Assembly: GCA_014385265.1 (NCBI GenBank) | Contig: JACRTJ010000013.1 | Location: 1 to 64,000, forward strand | Reading direction: 5' to 3' | DNA: 64,000 nt | Origin: Enterocloster hominis (ex Liu et al. 2021) | Lineage (GTDB): Bacteria; Bacillota; Clostridia; Lachnospirales; Lachnospiraceae | In this document: in pieces, positions 31,036 to 40,120 of the stretch | Numbering within the stretch: position 1 is the first letter of the stretch | Layout of the letters: each line of letters starts with the position of its first letter | Translations under genes and position numbers: made by a program | Notes under the pieces: generated by a model | Told to the model about the DNA's origin: nothing | The model's database searches: none | What the model saw: only the letters and a program-made list of their open reading frames with translations

Positions 31036-33738
31036 GTGAGTGAGAATAATCTTATGGCTGATAAACTTTTGAAAGCGATTCAAGAGGAAGAACGAGATAA
31101 AACCAGAGGACGTTTGAAAATATTTTTTGGATATGCCGCCGGAGTTGGGAAAACCTATGCTATGCTGAAAGCGGCTCATGAGGCAAAGCAGCGTGGAATT
31201 GATGTGATTGTCGGATATATCGAACCTCATGCACGACCAAAAACAGCTGCTCTTTTGCATGGTCTGGAAGTGCTTCCGAGTAAAAGTGTTCCATACAACG
31301 GGATTACCCTCCGGGAATTTGATATTGATGCAGCCCTTCAAAGAAAGCCGCAGTTGATTCTTGTAGATGAGCTGGCTCATACAAATGCCGACGGCAGCCG
31401 CCATGCAAAACGCTATCAGGATATAAAAGAGCTGTTATATGCCGGAATTGATGTGTATACTACAGTTAATGTACAACATATCGAAAGTCTGAATGATATG
31501 GTTGCTTCTATTACCGGCGTTTTTGTGCGTGAACGCATCCCTGACTCCATTTTCGATCAGGCTGATCAGGTAGAGCTTGTGGATATTGAACCTCAGGAGC
31601 TGATCGAACGGTTGAAAGAGGGAAATGTTTATCGGGAATCCCAGGCAAAGCGGGCAGTAAATAACTTTTTTACTGTAGAAAATTTAACAGCCCTTCGGGA
31701 AATTGCACTGCGCCGCTGTGCAGATCGGGTAAATATCCTGACTGAAAACAGCAGAATCAAAAGTCATGGTGATTATCATACCGATGAGCATATTCTTGTG
31801 TGTCTTTCTTCCTCTCCCTCCAACGCAAAATTAATCCGGACTGCCGCAAGAATGGCAAATGCTTTCCGCAGTGATTTTACGGCATTATTTGTAGAAACAC
31901 CAGCTTTTTCTGCTATGAAAGCGGAAGATAAAAAAAGACTTCGGGATAATGTGCATCTTGCCAGACAATTAGGGGCAAAGATAGAAACTGTATATGGCGA
32001 TGATATTCCCTTACAAATTGCAGAATTTGCGAGACTTTCCGGTGTATCAAAAATTGTGATCGGACGAAGTGTAGCTGCGAAAAAGCATTTATTCAGCAAA
32101 CCTACACTGACAGAAAAGCTGATTGCCCATGCCCCCAATTTAGATGTGCATATTATTCCAGACACAACTTCTGCCCCTGTTTCCTACTATGCAAAAAAAG
32201 CAAAGGGAATCAGGCATCTGGTATTTTCTCCAGCCGATCTTGCAAAAAGTATCGGTATTTTGATTGCTGCAACCGGCATCGGGTTTCTGTTTCAAAAATT
32301 AGGGTTTGCCGAAGCTAATATCATTACGGTGTATGTCCTGGGAGTGCTGCTTACTTCGGTTATCACAACACACCGGATTTACAGCCTGATTTCTTCCATT
32401 GTGAGCGTATTGGTATTTAATTTTTTGTTTACTGTTCCGAGATATTCATTGGAAGCATACGATCAGGGATATCCTGTTACCTTTATTATCATGTTCCTTG
32501 CGGCATTCCTGACAGGTTCCCTTGCCACACAGCTTAAGAATCATGCAAAACAATCCGCACAGGCTGCATATCGTACCAAGGTTTTATTTGACACGAATCA
32601 GATTTTGCAGCAGGAAAAAAATCAGGAGGATATTATTTCCGCCACATCAAGGCAGCTTGTCAAGCTGCTTGGGAGGGGGATTGTGTTTTATCCTGTAGAA
32701 AATGGCTTGCTTGGAGAAGCACGTACTTTTTCACCGGACGGGAATGTCTTGGATAACAGCTTCCTATCTGTAAATGAAAAAGGGGTGGCAAAGTGGGTTT
32801 TGAAAAACAACAAACATGCAGGTGCTACCACAGATACACTTTCTGATGCAAAATGCCTTTATCTTGCTGTACGGATTATGGACAGAGTGTACGGTGTGGT
32901 GGGAATCGTCATTGGCGAACAGCCTCTGGATGCTTTTGAGAACAGCATTTTGCTTTCGATTCTTGGTGAGTGTGCAATGTCACTGGAAAATGAGAAAAAC
33001 GCCAGAGAGAAAGAGGAAGCGGCAATTCTTGCCAGAAATGAACAGCTTCGGGCAAATCTTCTACGGGCGATTTCCCATGACCTTCGCACTCCCCTGACTT
33101 CTATTTCCGGCAATGCCAGCAATCTTTTGTCAAACGGAAAATCCTTTGACGAAGATACCAAGCTCCAGCTATACACCGATATTTACGACGATTCCATGTG
33201 GTTGATTAATCTTGTGGAAAATCTTCTCGCCGTTACTCGGATAGAGGAAGGGCGGCTGAATATTCGTGCGTCTGCAAATTTGATAGATGAAGTAATTGCG
33301 GAGGCATTGCACCATGTAAATCGTAAAAGTGTAGAGCATTGCATTACGGTAAAACATGAAGAAGATTTTATCCTTGCTAAAATAGACGCCAGACTGATCG
33401 TTCAGGTCATTATCAATATTGTAGACAATGCCATTAAGTATACTCCAAAAGGCTCGCATATTCAGATAAAAACAAGGAAGCAAGACGAGCATGTAATTGT
33501 TACTGTAGCAGATGATGGGGAAGGAATTCCAGATGAGCTGAAACCGAAAGTGTTCGATATGTTTTATAGTGGTGCGAATAAGATTGCAGACAGCCGGCGT
33601 AGCTTAGGATTGGGACTGTCGTTGTGCAAATCGATTATCCATGCACATGGCGGTACGATTTCTGTTTCCGATAACATACCACATGGAACAGTGTTTACAT
33701 TCACATTACCTGCTGAGGAGGCACAAATACATGAATAA
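31036..33738 (+). CDS. kdpD: Sensor histidine kinase KdpD (900 aa)
   Basis: Domains in order: KdpD N-terminal domain with Walker A GYAAGVGKT (~32-40) and LVDELAHTN; universal-stress-protein-like domain (~250-370); four membrane helices (DUF4118, ~400-500); GAF-like region (~525-655); HisKA with His681 in AISHDLRTPLTS; HATPase with DNAIKY, DDGEGIP and LGLGLSLCK. It senses potassium limitation and phosphorylates KdpE. The start is GTG after AAGAGGTGAG. The length is normal and no break is seen. In other Firmicutes the USP domain binds c-di-AMP; whether it does here is not visible. Confidence 0.95.
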   Translation: MSENNLMADKLLKAIQEEERDKTRGRLKIFFGYAAGVGKTYAMLKAAHEAKQRGIDVIVGYIEPHARPKTAALLHGLEVLPSKSVPYNGITLREFDIDAALQRKPQLILVDELAHTNADGSRHAKRYQDIKELLYAGIDVYTTVNVQHIESLNDMVASITGVFVRERIPDSIFDQADQVELVDIEPQELIERLKEGNVYRESQAKRAVNNFFTVENLTALREIALRRCADRVNILTENSRIKSHGDYHTDEHILVCLSSSPSNAKLIRTAARMANAFRSDFTALFVETPAFSAMKAEDKKRLRDNVHLARQLGAKIETVYGDDIPLQIAEFARLSGVSKIVIGRSVAAKKHLFSKPTLTEKLIAHAPNLDVHIIPDTTSAPVSYYAKKAKGIRHLVFSPADLAKSIGILIAATGIGFLFQKLGFAEANIITVYVLGVLLTSVITTHRIYSLISSIVSVLVFNFLFTVPRYSLEAYDQGYPVTFIIMFLAAFLTGSLATQLKNHAKQSAQAAYRTKVLFDTNQILQQEKNQEDIISATSRQLVKLLGRGIVFYPVENGLLGEARTFSPDGNVLDNSFLSVNEKGVAKWVLKNNKHAGATTDTLSDAKCLYLAVRIMDRVYGVVGIVIGEQPLDAFENSILLSILGECAMSLENEKNAREKEEAAILARNEQLRANLLRAISHDLRTPLTSISGNASNLLSNGKSFDEDTKLQLYTDIYDDSMWLINLVENLLAVTRIEEGRLNIRASANLIDEVIAEALHHVNRKSVEHCITVKHEEDFILAKIDARLIVQVIINIVDNAIKYTPKGSHIQIKTRKQDEHVIVTVADDGEGIPDELKPKVFDMFYSGANKIADSRRSLGLGLSLCKSIIHAHGGTISVSDNIPHGTVFTFTLPAEEAQIHE

Positions 33739-34432
33739 ACCACTCATTTTAGTTGTGGAAGATGATTCTTCCGTGAAAAATTTGATTACAACCACATTGA
33801 AGGCACATGATTACCGGCATCTAACGGCTCCCAATGGGAAGGCTGCAATTTTAGAAGCATCTTCCCACAATCCGGATATTGTACTTTTGGATTTGGGATT
33901 ACCGGACATAGACGGCGTGGATGTGATCAAAAAAATCAGAACATGGTCTAATATGCCAATTATTGTCATTAGCGCAAGGAGCGAAGATACCGATAAGATA
34001 GATGCTTTGGATGCTGGTGCAGATGATTATCTTACAAAACCATTTTCTGTGGAGGAGCTATTGGCTCGCCTTCGTGTTACCCAACGGAGAATTGCAATGA
34101 TGGAAAGCGAATCTTCGGCAGGTGCAGCAGTCTTTTCCAATGGACAGCTTCGGATTGATTATGCCGCTGGATGTGCTTACTTGAATGAGCAGGAATTACA
34201 TTTGACACCAATCGAGTATAAACTGTTGTGTATCCTTTCTCAAAATGTAGGAAAGGTTCTGACCCACACCTACATTACACAAAAAATATGGGGGCACAGC
34301 TGGGAAAATGATATTGCTTCTCTTCGAGTCTTTATGGCGACTCTTCGTAAGAAAATAGAAACAACCCCTGAGTCCCCCCAATATATTCAGACACATATCG
34401 GTGTTGGTTATCGAATGCTGCGGGTAGAGTAA
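33731..34432 (+). CDS. kdpE: Response regulator KdpE (233 aa)
   Basis: An OmpR-family regulator: receiver domain (residues ~5-115) with the phosphorylated Asp in IVLLDLGLPDIDG and the conserved Lys in DYLTKPFSVEELLAR, then a winged helix (~135-230) with LTPIEYKLLCILSQNVGKVLTH. The start overlaps the end of kdpD by 8 nt, so the pair is translationally coupled. It should activate kdpFABC under potassium limitation. Confidence 0.95.
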   Translation: MNKPLILVVEDDSSVKNLITTTLKAHDYRHLTAPNGKAAILEASSHNPDIVLLDLGLPDIDGVDVIKKIRTWSNMPIIVISARSEDTDKIDALDAGADDYLTKPFSVEELLARLRVTQRRIAMMESESSAGAAVFSNGQLRIDYAAGCAYLNEQELHLTPIEYKLLCILSQNVGKVLTHTYITQKIWGHSWENDIASLRVFMATLRKKIETTPESPQYIQTHIGVGYRMLRVE

Positions 34433-34549
34433 AGATTTGATTGTATATTCGGAAATGTCATTTATCATTCTGTTTGGATAAATGCAGTATTTTTACATCC
34501 TGAAAATTATTAAGGTGTCTCTTTGTGAGAAATAGACCAACATTAGAGA

Positions 34550-34597
34550 AGACCAGCGCTGAGATTGCATTATATCCATACGCTGGTCTTTTTTTAT
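34550..34597 (+). terminator. Terminator after kdpE
   Basis: AGACCAGCG pairs with CGCTGGTCT around a 28-nt loop, followed by seven T. The surrounding 34433-34665 holds no gene. Confidence 0.8.
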
Positions 34598-34665
34598 TGT
34601 AAATACAGAGATTTATGATAAAGGGTGCTGTATATAAAGCCTTCTAAAAAAAAAGTGTTTTTTTA

Positions 34666-35238
34666 TCAGAAAATCACCTTGACAAATCTCGTCTCATAAG
34701 GATCTATGATTATTTTTTCATATTTAGGTTTCGGTTCTGTTGTTTGAATTTCTTTTGAAACAGCTGCTTTGTCTTGGCTTGCTAAAATTCTCTGATAGTA
34801 CATCGTGTTGATCTGCCGTTCTAACTGTCGGACGCTCCACGCAGACTTTACACATTCCTCCATATAAAAGGTTCGTGCCTGTTCATCTGATACACGCATC
34901 AAAAGGCGGTAATGTGACCAACTCAATTCAAGACACAGTGTGTCTCGAATTGGGAATGTACAGTAGAACTGCCTCATCTTACGAAGATTTGATTTGTCAA
35001 AACCTTTTCCAAACTCAACAGTCAATTGAGCTGAAAGATAGTCCAACAAATTTTTTCCGTATGCCGCTCTGTCATTTTCTCCACACGCTTTATAAATCTG
35101 TTCCCCAATTTCCCAGTAGGTTATTACCATTGCGTAGTTCACCGCAGCACTTAACTTATGCTGTGCTGATACAATAGACTGGCGAATAGAATGATAGGTC
35201 TGTTCTGCATTTTGATTTATTTGCAAATTGTTATCCAT
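34666..35238 (-). pseudogene. DUF1016/YhcG-type nuclease gene, C-terminally truncated
   Basis: The 190 residues match the N-terminal winged-helix-like part of DUF1016 proteins (AVNYAMVITYWEIGEQIY, YLSAQLTVEFGKGFDKSNLRKMRQFY, WSHYRLLMRVSDEQAR). Full proteins are ~340 aa with a PD-(D/E)XK nuclease domain that follows the conserved KYEKIIxDPY. Here the family sequence ends at IIIDPY and the frame closes eight residues on. The break marks the far end of the kdp-bearing segment. The start has a good GAGGAGGG site. Confidence 0.75.
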
Positions 35239-35452
35239 TTTGTACCCTCCTCACTGTGGGTGCTATTAAAATATTGTACCACAAAAGGAGCTTCTTGTTC
35301 ATCCTTTCATATCATTATTTTTCATGATATATTTTTTCCTTGAAAACTGGATGAAGGGGAGCAGAAATCCCAAATATAGAAAAATCCTGCGTTCCAGCAG
35401 TGGATCAGAGGATGGCCTGCGTGTTTCCGATATTCATGCCCGGAAAAACTTT

Positions 35453-35776
35453 CTAAAGACCAGAAGATACTGGATCACATGGATAGTGAGGAATCAAGCG
35501 CAAACGAATGCAGTGTTCCGCCAGCTTATAACAGCCTTCCGTGTGCCGGTGGCCGCAGGCTGTCCCCTGGCTTCCCCCGGTATAGCCGCAGTCCTCGTCA
35601 TGGGCCGGATGATGCTCACAAAGTGTCTGCTTCTTCCCTGCCTCCGTCCTGGCCGCATATACCGTCGGCGCCGCCTGGGCGGCCACCAGGCTGAAGCACA
35701 GGGCTGCCGCCATTAAGGAGCGCAGTCCCCGCCGTTTTTTTTCATATTCCTCTTCCTCCTTATCGTTATTTTTCAT
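35453..35776 (-). pseudogene. Surface-protein remnant with signal peptide and HEHT-type motif
   Basis: The product has a basic N-terminus, a hydrophobic signal core (SLMAAALCFSLVAAQAAPTVYA) and the motif LCEHHPAHDEDCGYTGGSQG, seen near the N-terminus of large Cna-B-type surface proteins of Lachnospiraceae. It then loses similarity and stops. The best translation start (AAGGAGGAAGAGGAAT before an ATG near 35743) is out of frame because the following A-run has eight instead of nine A. Both ends therefore look damaged. The 35239-35452 stretch holds only unrecognised remnants. Confidence 0.55.
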
Positions 35777-35779
35777 CGC

Positions 35780-35836
35780 AAAAAGCCACCACAGTTACAC
35801 TGCGCATACCCGCAGCGTAAACTGTGATGGCTTTTT
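35780..35836. terminator. Strong bidirectional terminator hairpin
   Basis: A ~25-bp imperfect stem (AAAAAGCCACCACAGT... pairing with ...ACTGTGATGGCTTTTT) around ATACC, with T-runs in both directions. It marks the start of ordinary chromosomal DNA. The 35837-35970 stretch shows no gene. Confidence 0.75.
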
Positions 35837-35970
35837 AATAAAGCTCTCCCCTAAAAAGGGCAGGGTTATTCTGCTCTGCTCATGGATTGTCCGGTATTTC
35901 TTCATCCATGTAAACCCCTTGTCTTTGTTTCGTTCATAATTTTTATTATATCAGCATTCCTGCCGCCTGT

Positions 35971-36903
35971 CTAACGTTTTTGCACAGAAGCTCCGTTCCC
36001 CTTCTTCAGATCTCCATATCCCAGTATCAGGATCGTGGCAATGATCATGGAAAAACCCAGAAAATCAATGGGCTTAAACGGCGCCTTCAGCCACACAGCC
36101 GACAGCAGCGTGGCCGCAATGGGCTCCACACAGGCGTAGAGACTGGCCCGGGCCGGGCCGATGAGCTTTACCCCCTGCATATACAGGGTAAAGGCCGCCA
36201 TGGACCCCAGAAAGATAATGGCCCCCAGGGCCAGAAGAAAGGGGAGATCCAGGGTATAGCGGTATCTCCATGGCTGAAAGACCAGGGCCAGGACGATCCC
36301 GCCGATGGTCATTCCCCAGGCCAGAAGGTATGCTGTGGGATAATAGGCCATGAGCCGCCGGGGCTGCATATTGTAAAGGACCACTGTGGCCGCCGACAAA
36401 AGCCCCATGACCAGGGCCTCCCTGGAGATCACCATCTGATGGACATTTCCATGGGTAGCGATCAGAAAGATCCCCGATATGGCCAGGATAAGGGACAGGA
36501 CCTCCACTGCCCTGGGAAGCCGCTTTTCCATAAAGCACACCAGCACCATGATGAGCACCGGAGACAGGTACTGGATCACAGTGGCCGTTCCGGCATTGGA
36601 AAGCTCGATGGTGACAAAATATGTATACTGGCAGAGCATGAGACCGGCGATCCCGTAGATCATCACCTCCGCCGCGTCCCTGCCCTTTTTCCAGATCCGG
36701 AAGGCCGCTCCTCTTTCCTTAAAAATATAATACAGCAGCATGGTCAGGCCGGCCATGGTCAGGCGGATCGGCACCAGCCACCCCGAGGTCACGCCCTTAT
36801 ACTCAAACAGATACTGTCCGCAGGCCCCCGATAGCCCCCAGAGCGCTCCCCCCAGGATCGTGATCAGGACTCCCGCCTGTGTTCCCATAGTCTTCCGTTC
36901 CAT
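35971..36903 (-). CDS. EamA/DMT family transporter (310 aa)
   Basis: Ten hydrophobic helices in two EamA repeats (about residues 10-140 and 155-295), with the GGALWGLSGACGQYLFE start and the second-repeat segment LIGPARASLYACVEPIAATLLSAVWL. Members export amino acids or other metabolites. The start at 36903 follows GGGAGAACGGAGC. It is followed upstream by capA on the same strand with a 51-nt gap. The substrate cannot be told. Confidence 0.85.
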   Translation of the reverse strand: MERKTMGTQAGVLITILGGALWGLSGACGQYLFEYKGVTSGWLVPIRLTMAGLTMLLYYIFKERGAAFRIWKKGRDAAEVMIYGIAGLMLCQYTYFVTIELSNAGTATVIQYLSPVLIMVLVCFMEKRLPRAVEVLSLILAISGIFLIATHGNVHQMVISREALVMGLLSAATVVLYNMQPRRLMAYYPTAYLLAWGMTIGGIVLALVFQPWRYRYTLDLPFLLALGAIIFLGSMAAFTLYMQGVKLIGPARASLYACVEPIAATLLSAVWLKAPFKPIDFLGFSMIIATILILGYGDLKKGNGASVQKR

Positions 36904-36954
36904 GCTCCGTTCTCCCTTCTTCTGCTTTCCATGCATTTTCATACGCCTATATTT

Positions 36955-38121
36955 TTATTTCAGCCTTGTGTATCCGCCGGAAGAGGTACACGGGATCTCC
37001 GTCACCTGGATCTCCTCCCCGTCCAGCACCACCTTAAACAGAATGGTGCTGGGAATACTGCTGCCAAACACGAAATTCCCCAGGCTGTACACAATGGGCT
37101 TTCCATTATAGTATTCCACCGGCTGCAGCACATGGGGATGGCTTCCGATGACCAGGTCAGCCCCGGCGTCGATATACTGGCGGCCCATGGCCCTCTGGTA
37201 ATCCTTTGGCTCTGTCTCCCGCTCCACGCCCCAGTGGACGTAGACCACCAGGTAATCACACTGGCCTCTGGCCGTCTTTATGGCCTCCAGGGCCCGGGCC
37301 GGATCATAGGTGGAAAACACACCGGGATGGTCCGGTCCCGCCGCCCAGTCAGCGGACATATAGACCCGGGACGTCCCCAGGAACCCGATCCGTTTTCCAT
37401 GGACCTCCAGGATCTCCAGGCGCTCCGCCTGGTCCCTGTTTTCTCCTGCCCCCACATGGCGGATCCCCGCCCCGTCCAGGGCTTTTATACTGTCGGTGAT
37501 CCCCTCCGGACCAAAATCCAGGATGTGGTTATTGGCCAGGGTCACAAGATCCACGCCCATCTCCGTGAGTATGGACACCTTTTCCGGCGGCAGACGGAAG
37601 GTAAACTGCTTATCTGCCGCCTTTGTTCCCCGGTCTGTAAACGGGAACTCCTGGTTTACCATAAAAATATCCGCTCCCAGAGTCTCCTTCAGGATCCCCT
37701 GGTCCAGGACTCCGGTGATATTTCCGGCACGGCTGTACGCGCCCAGCACATGCTCCGACAGATAAACGTCCCCGGCAAATAAAAGAGTACACGGCTCCCC
37801 GCTCTCCCCTCCGGCTTCCTCCGGCACGTCCGCATCCGTTTCCATCTCCGTTTCTTCTGCCGCCGTTTCCAGCCGGATGCTGGTCTTTGTTTCCTGTCCG
37901 TTCTTCATTTCCTGGCTGTCCTTTATTTCCTGTCCAGCCTCTGCCCCGGCTGTCTGCCCCTCTGATGGCTCTGGGTACGCCTGGGCTGTTTCTCTCTCTC
38001 CTCTGTCCACTCCCGGCCGCGGCTTTAAGCCTCCGCCTGCCAGAAAGGTCCCGGCCATGATTCCCATGGCTGCCAGGATCACAAATAAGAGTGTCAGAAG
38101 GATCCGTTTTCCTTTTTCCAT
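36955..38121 (-). CDS. CapA family (PGA synthesis-like) extracellular metallophosphatase (388 aa)
   Basis: The start at 38121 follows AAGGAGG. An N-terminal membrane anchor (residues ~6-27) is followed by an acidic, low-complexity linker to ~110 and a CapA/PgsA domain beginning CTLLFAGDVYLSEHVLGAYS. The metal-binding motifs LVTLANNHILDFG, YVHWGVERE and GSHPHVLQPVEYY are present. CapA proteins belong to the calcineurin-like phosphatase superfamily and act outside the cell, in capsule or polyglutamate-related steps. The substrate is unknown. Confidence 0.85.
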   Translation of the reverse strand: MEKGKRILLTLLFVILAAMGIMAGTFLAGGGLKPRPGVDRGERETAQAYPEPSEGQTAGAEAGQEIKDSQEMKNGQETKTSIRLETAAEETEMETDADVPEEAGGESGEPCTLLFAGDVYLSEHVLGAYSRAGNITGVLDQGILKETLGADIFMVNQEFPFTDRGTKAADKQFTFRLPPEKVSILTEMGVDLVTLANNHILDFGPEGITDSIKALDGAGIRHVGAGENRDQAERLEILEVHGKRIGFLGTSRVYMSADWAAGPDHPGVFSTYDPARALEAIKTARGQCDYLVVYVHWGVERETEPKDYQRAMGRQYIDAGADLVIGSHPHVLQPVEYYNGKPIVYSLGNFVFGSSIPSTILFKVVLDGEEIQVTEIPCTSSGGYTRLK

Positions 38122-38192
38122 ATCATCCTCCTTCCGTTTATTGTAACTGGCAGAGAGAAAAAGCACAAGTATTTTCACAGCCCTGCATTTAC

Positions 38193-38224
38193 AAAAACCG
38201 CCCGGACGATTTTTCCAGGCGGTT
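38193..38224 (-). terminator. Terminator after the ridA gene
   Basis: On the minus strand AACCGCC...GGGCGGTT forms a GC stem followed by TTTG. It separates the RidA/aminotransferase unit from capA. Confidence 0.65.
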
Positions 38225-38250
38225 CCGTTTGCATCCATGATTTTTCTTTT

Positions 38251-38685
38251 CTAAGGGTTCTTTTTCACACCCGCCACAATGGAGATCTCCACCGGTGCGT
38301 TTCCAGGTAAGGATGCCACCCCCACAGCAACGCGGCTTCCGACTCCGGCCTCCCCTAACTCCTCACAGAAATACTCCGAGGCCAGGTCTGCGATCTTCGA
38401 CTGCTTTGTAAAGCCCTCCTCTGCATTCACATAAACGGTGACTGACAGGATCCCGGCGATCTCCTCGCCCTCCTCCAGCCGGTTCTTTGCCGATGTCAGG
38501 GCGTTTCTTGCCGCCTGGCGCACCGCATCCCTGTAATCCTCAATGGCGTCTGCACAGAGGACCTTCCCCTCTTTTATGAGGACTCCGTTATTTCTCGGAG
38601 TCATCCCCGCCGTGAATACCAGATCTCCAAACCGGACAGCCGGAACGTATTTCCCCTGGGGGATCGGATTTGCTTCTTTTCCCAT
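38251..38685 (-). CDS. RidA family protein (144 aa)
   Basis: A YjgF/YER057c/UK114 protein: YVPAVRFGDLVFTAGMTPRNNG at the N-terminus and GSRVAVGVASLPGNAPVEISIVAG at the C-terminus with the conserved Arg. RidA enzymes hydrolyse reactive enamine or imine intermediates made by PLP enzymes. It lies 17 nt after the aminotransferase gene, which fits that role. The length (144) is close to the distant YjgF subgroup. The start has an AGGGAGGAAAAG site. Confidence 0.9.
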   Translation of the reverse strand: MGKEANPIPQGKYVPAVRFGDLVFTAGMTPRNNGVLIKEGKVLCADAIEDYRDAVRQAARNALTSAKNRLEEGEEIAGILSVTVYVNAEEGFTKQSKIADLASEYFCEELGEAGVGSRVAVGVASLPGNAPVEISIVAGVKKNP

Positions 38686-38702
38686 TGTCTTTTCCTCCCT
38701 GT

Positions 38703-39914
38703 TTACTGTTTTCTGTACCGCTCCATGACTGCAAACAGCCGCTTCATGGCCGCTGCCGCCTTTTCCTTATCCTGTGAGAAATTGATGCGGAACTGATGGA
38801 CATACTGGGGGCCGAACTCGGTTCCCGGCGTCACGATCACGTCCGCCAGCTCCCGGACGATGCGGATGAACTGGTGAAGGGACACATCCAGCTCCGGGAT
38901 CGTCACAAACAGATAGCTTCCGCCCTCTGTGGGCTTTGCCGAAACGCCCGGCACATCCCGGATCACCTCCATGACCGCGTCCCGGATCTCTTTGTGAGCC
39001 CTGACCCTGGCCTCCAGCCACCCATCCGGCTCATGAAACCAGGTCAGGAATACTGCCTGGTTATAGCCGCTGCACCGCAGGGCCATGATGGCCTGGAGCT
39101 TTTCCATCCGTTCAATGATCTCTGCTGTTCCAAAGGCCGCTCCCAGGCGGAAGCCGCTTAAGGATTCTGTTTTGGACGGCCCCAGGATCGTGATCAGGTT
39201 CTCCGGGATCTCCTTCTGGGCGCACAGATGGGTATAGGGAATGCCTGGATATACCTGACGGGAGTACAGCTCATCCACGATCAGCGTCACTCCATATTTC
39301 TTTGCCAGAGCCGCGATCCCTGTGATCTCCTCATAGGAATAGACACAGCCCACCGGATTGTTGGGATTGGAGAATAAGAACAGCTTCACGCCGTCCTTAA
39401 ATGCCTCCTCCAGGGATTCCAGGCGGATCCCGGCGCGTCCGCCCTCGTTCTCATACTCCAGGACCACCGGCACCATCTGCCCGCCGAAAAACTCCACCAT
39501 CTTCCGGTTGGCAAAATAATCCGGCTCCACGATGGCCACCTTGTCTCCCGGCATGATATTGGCCCCCATGGCCAGGAACAGGGCTCCCTGGGTCCCCGGC
39601 GTCAGGATCAGGTTTTCCTCTGGATCGATGCTGGCCCCTGTAAAGCCAGAAAGACTGGCGGCCACATGGTCCAGGATCTTCTTTCTGCCCCGGTACGGCG
39701 TATACGCCTGGCTGCCGCCCTCTTCAAAGCCTTCCTTAAAAACATCAAAGCTCCCTGGCGTGGGCATATGAGCGTCCACATCCCCATGGGAAAAGTCAAC
39801 TCTGGCCCCCAGAAGCTTCTCTCCCCGCAGGTCCAGGGCCTCCTTTTTTTGGAGTGCCTCCTGTCCCGGCGCATTGTCAATGCCCAGGCCGGCAAATTTT
39901 TCCTGAATCGTCAT
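38703..39914 (-). CDS. PLP-dependent class I/II aminotransferase (403 aa)
   Basis: Fold-type I aminotransferase: LTPGTQGALFLAMGA (cofactor loop), FLFSNPNNPVGCVYSYEE, VDELYSRQVY and the Schiff-base lysine in GPSKTESLSGFRLG. The C-terminal Arg in QFRINFS binds the substrate carboxylate. The start at 39914 follows GGGAGGTTTG. Co-transcribed with ridA, it probably deaminates or transaminates an amino acid whose imine product RidA removes. The exact substrate is not visible. Confidence 0.85.
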   Translation of the reverse strand: MTIQEKFAGLGIDNAPGQEALQKKEALDLRGEKLLGARVDFSHGDVDAHMPTPGSFDVFKEGFEEGGSQAYTPYRGRKKILDHVAASLSGFTGASIDPEENLILTPGTQGALFLAMGANIMPGDKVAIVEPDYFANRKMVEFFGGQMVPVVLEYENEGGRAGIRLESLEEAFKDGVKLFLFSNPNNPVGCVYSYEEITGIAALAKKYGVTLIVDELYSRQVYPGIPYTHLCAQKEIPENLITILGPSKTESLSGFRLGAAFGTAEIIERMEKLQAIMALRCSGYNQAVFLTWFHEPDGWLEARVRAHKEIRDAVMEVIRDVPGVSAKPTEGGSYLFVTIPELDVSLHQFIRIVRELADVIVTPGTEFGPQYVHQFRINFSQDKEKAAAAMKRLFAVMERYRKQ

Positions 39915-40120
39915 TCTGCAAACCTCCCATCCATTTCTTTTCTCCAGCATACCACCAGAAACGGACTCTGTCCAATACAGAGACCGGCATAAGCCTATGT
40001 CCGGATCCGCATGACTCCGCCCTGGACCGGCGCTCGGGAAAAAATGCGTCCTCTGCCCTCCCGGACTTGCGCAGGCCACAGTCCTCTGGTAAAATAAAAG
40101 GCCAGCGAAGGAGGTCTTTT

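Noticed and set aside
35324-35716. Rightward 130-aa frame over the surface-protein remnant
   Set aside because: It has Arg/Gly/Pro-rich shadow composition, no ribosome site, and lies opposite the recognisable signal-peptide frame.
36931-37782. Rightward 283-aa frame opposite capA
   Set aside because: Pro/His/Arg-rich shadow of the conserved CapA domain in GC-rich DNA.
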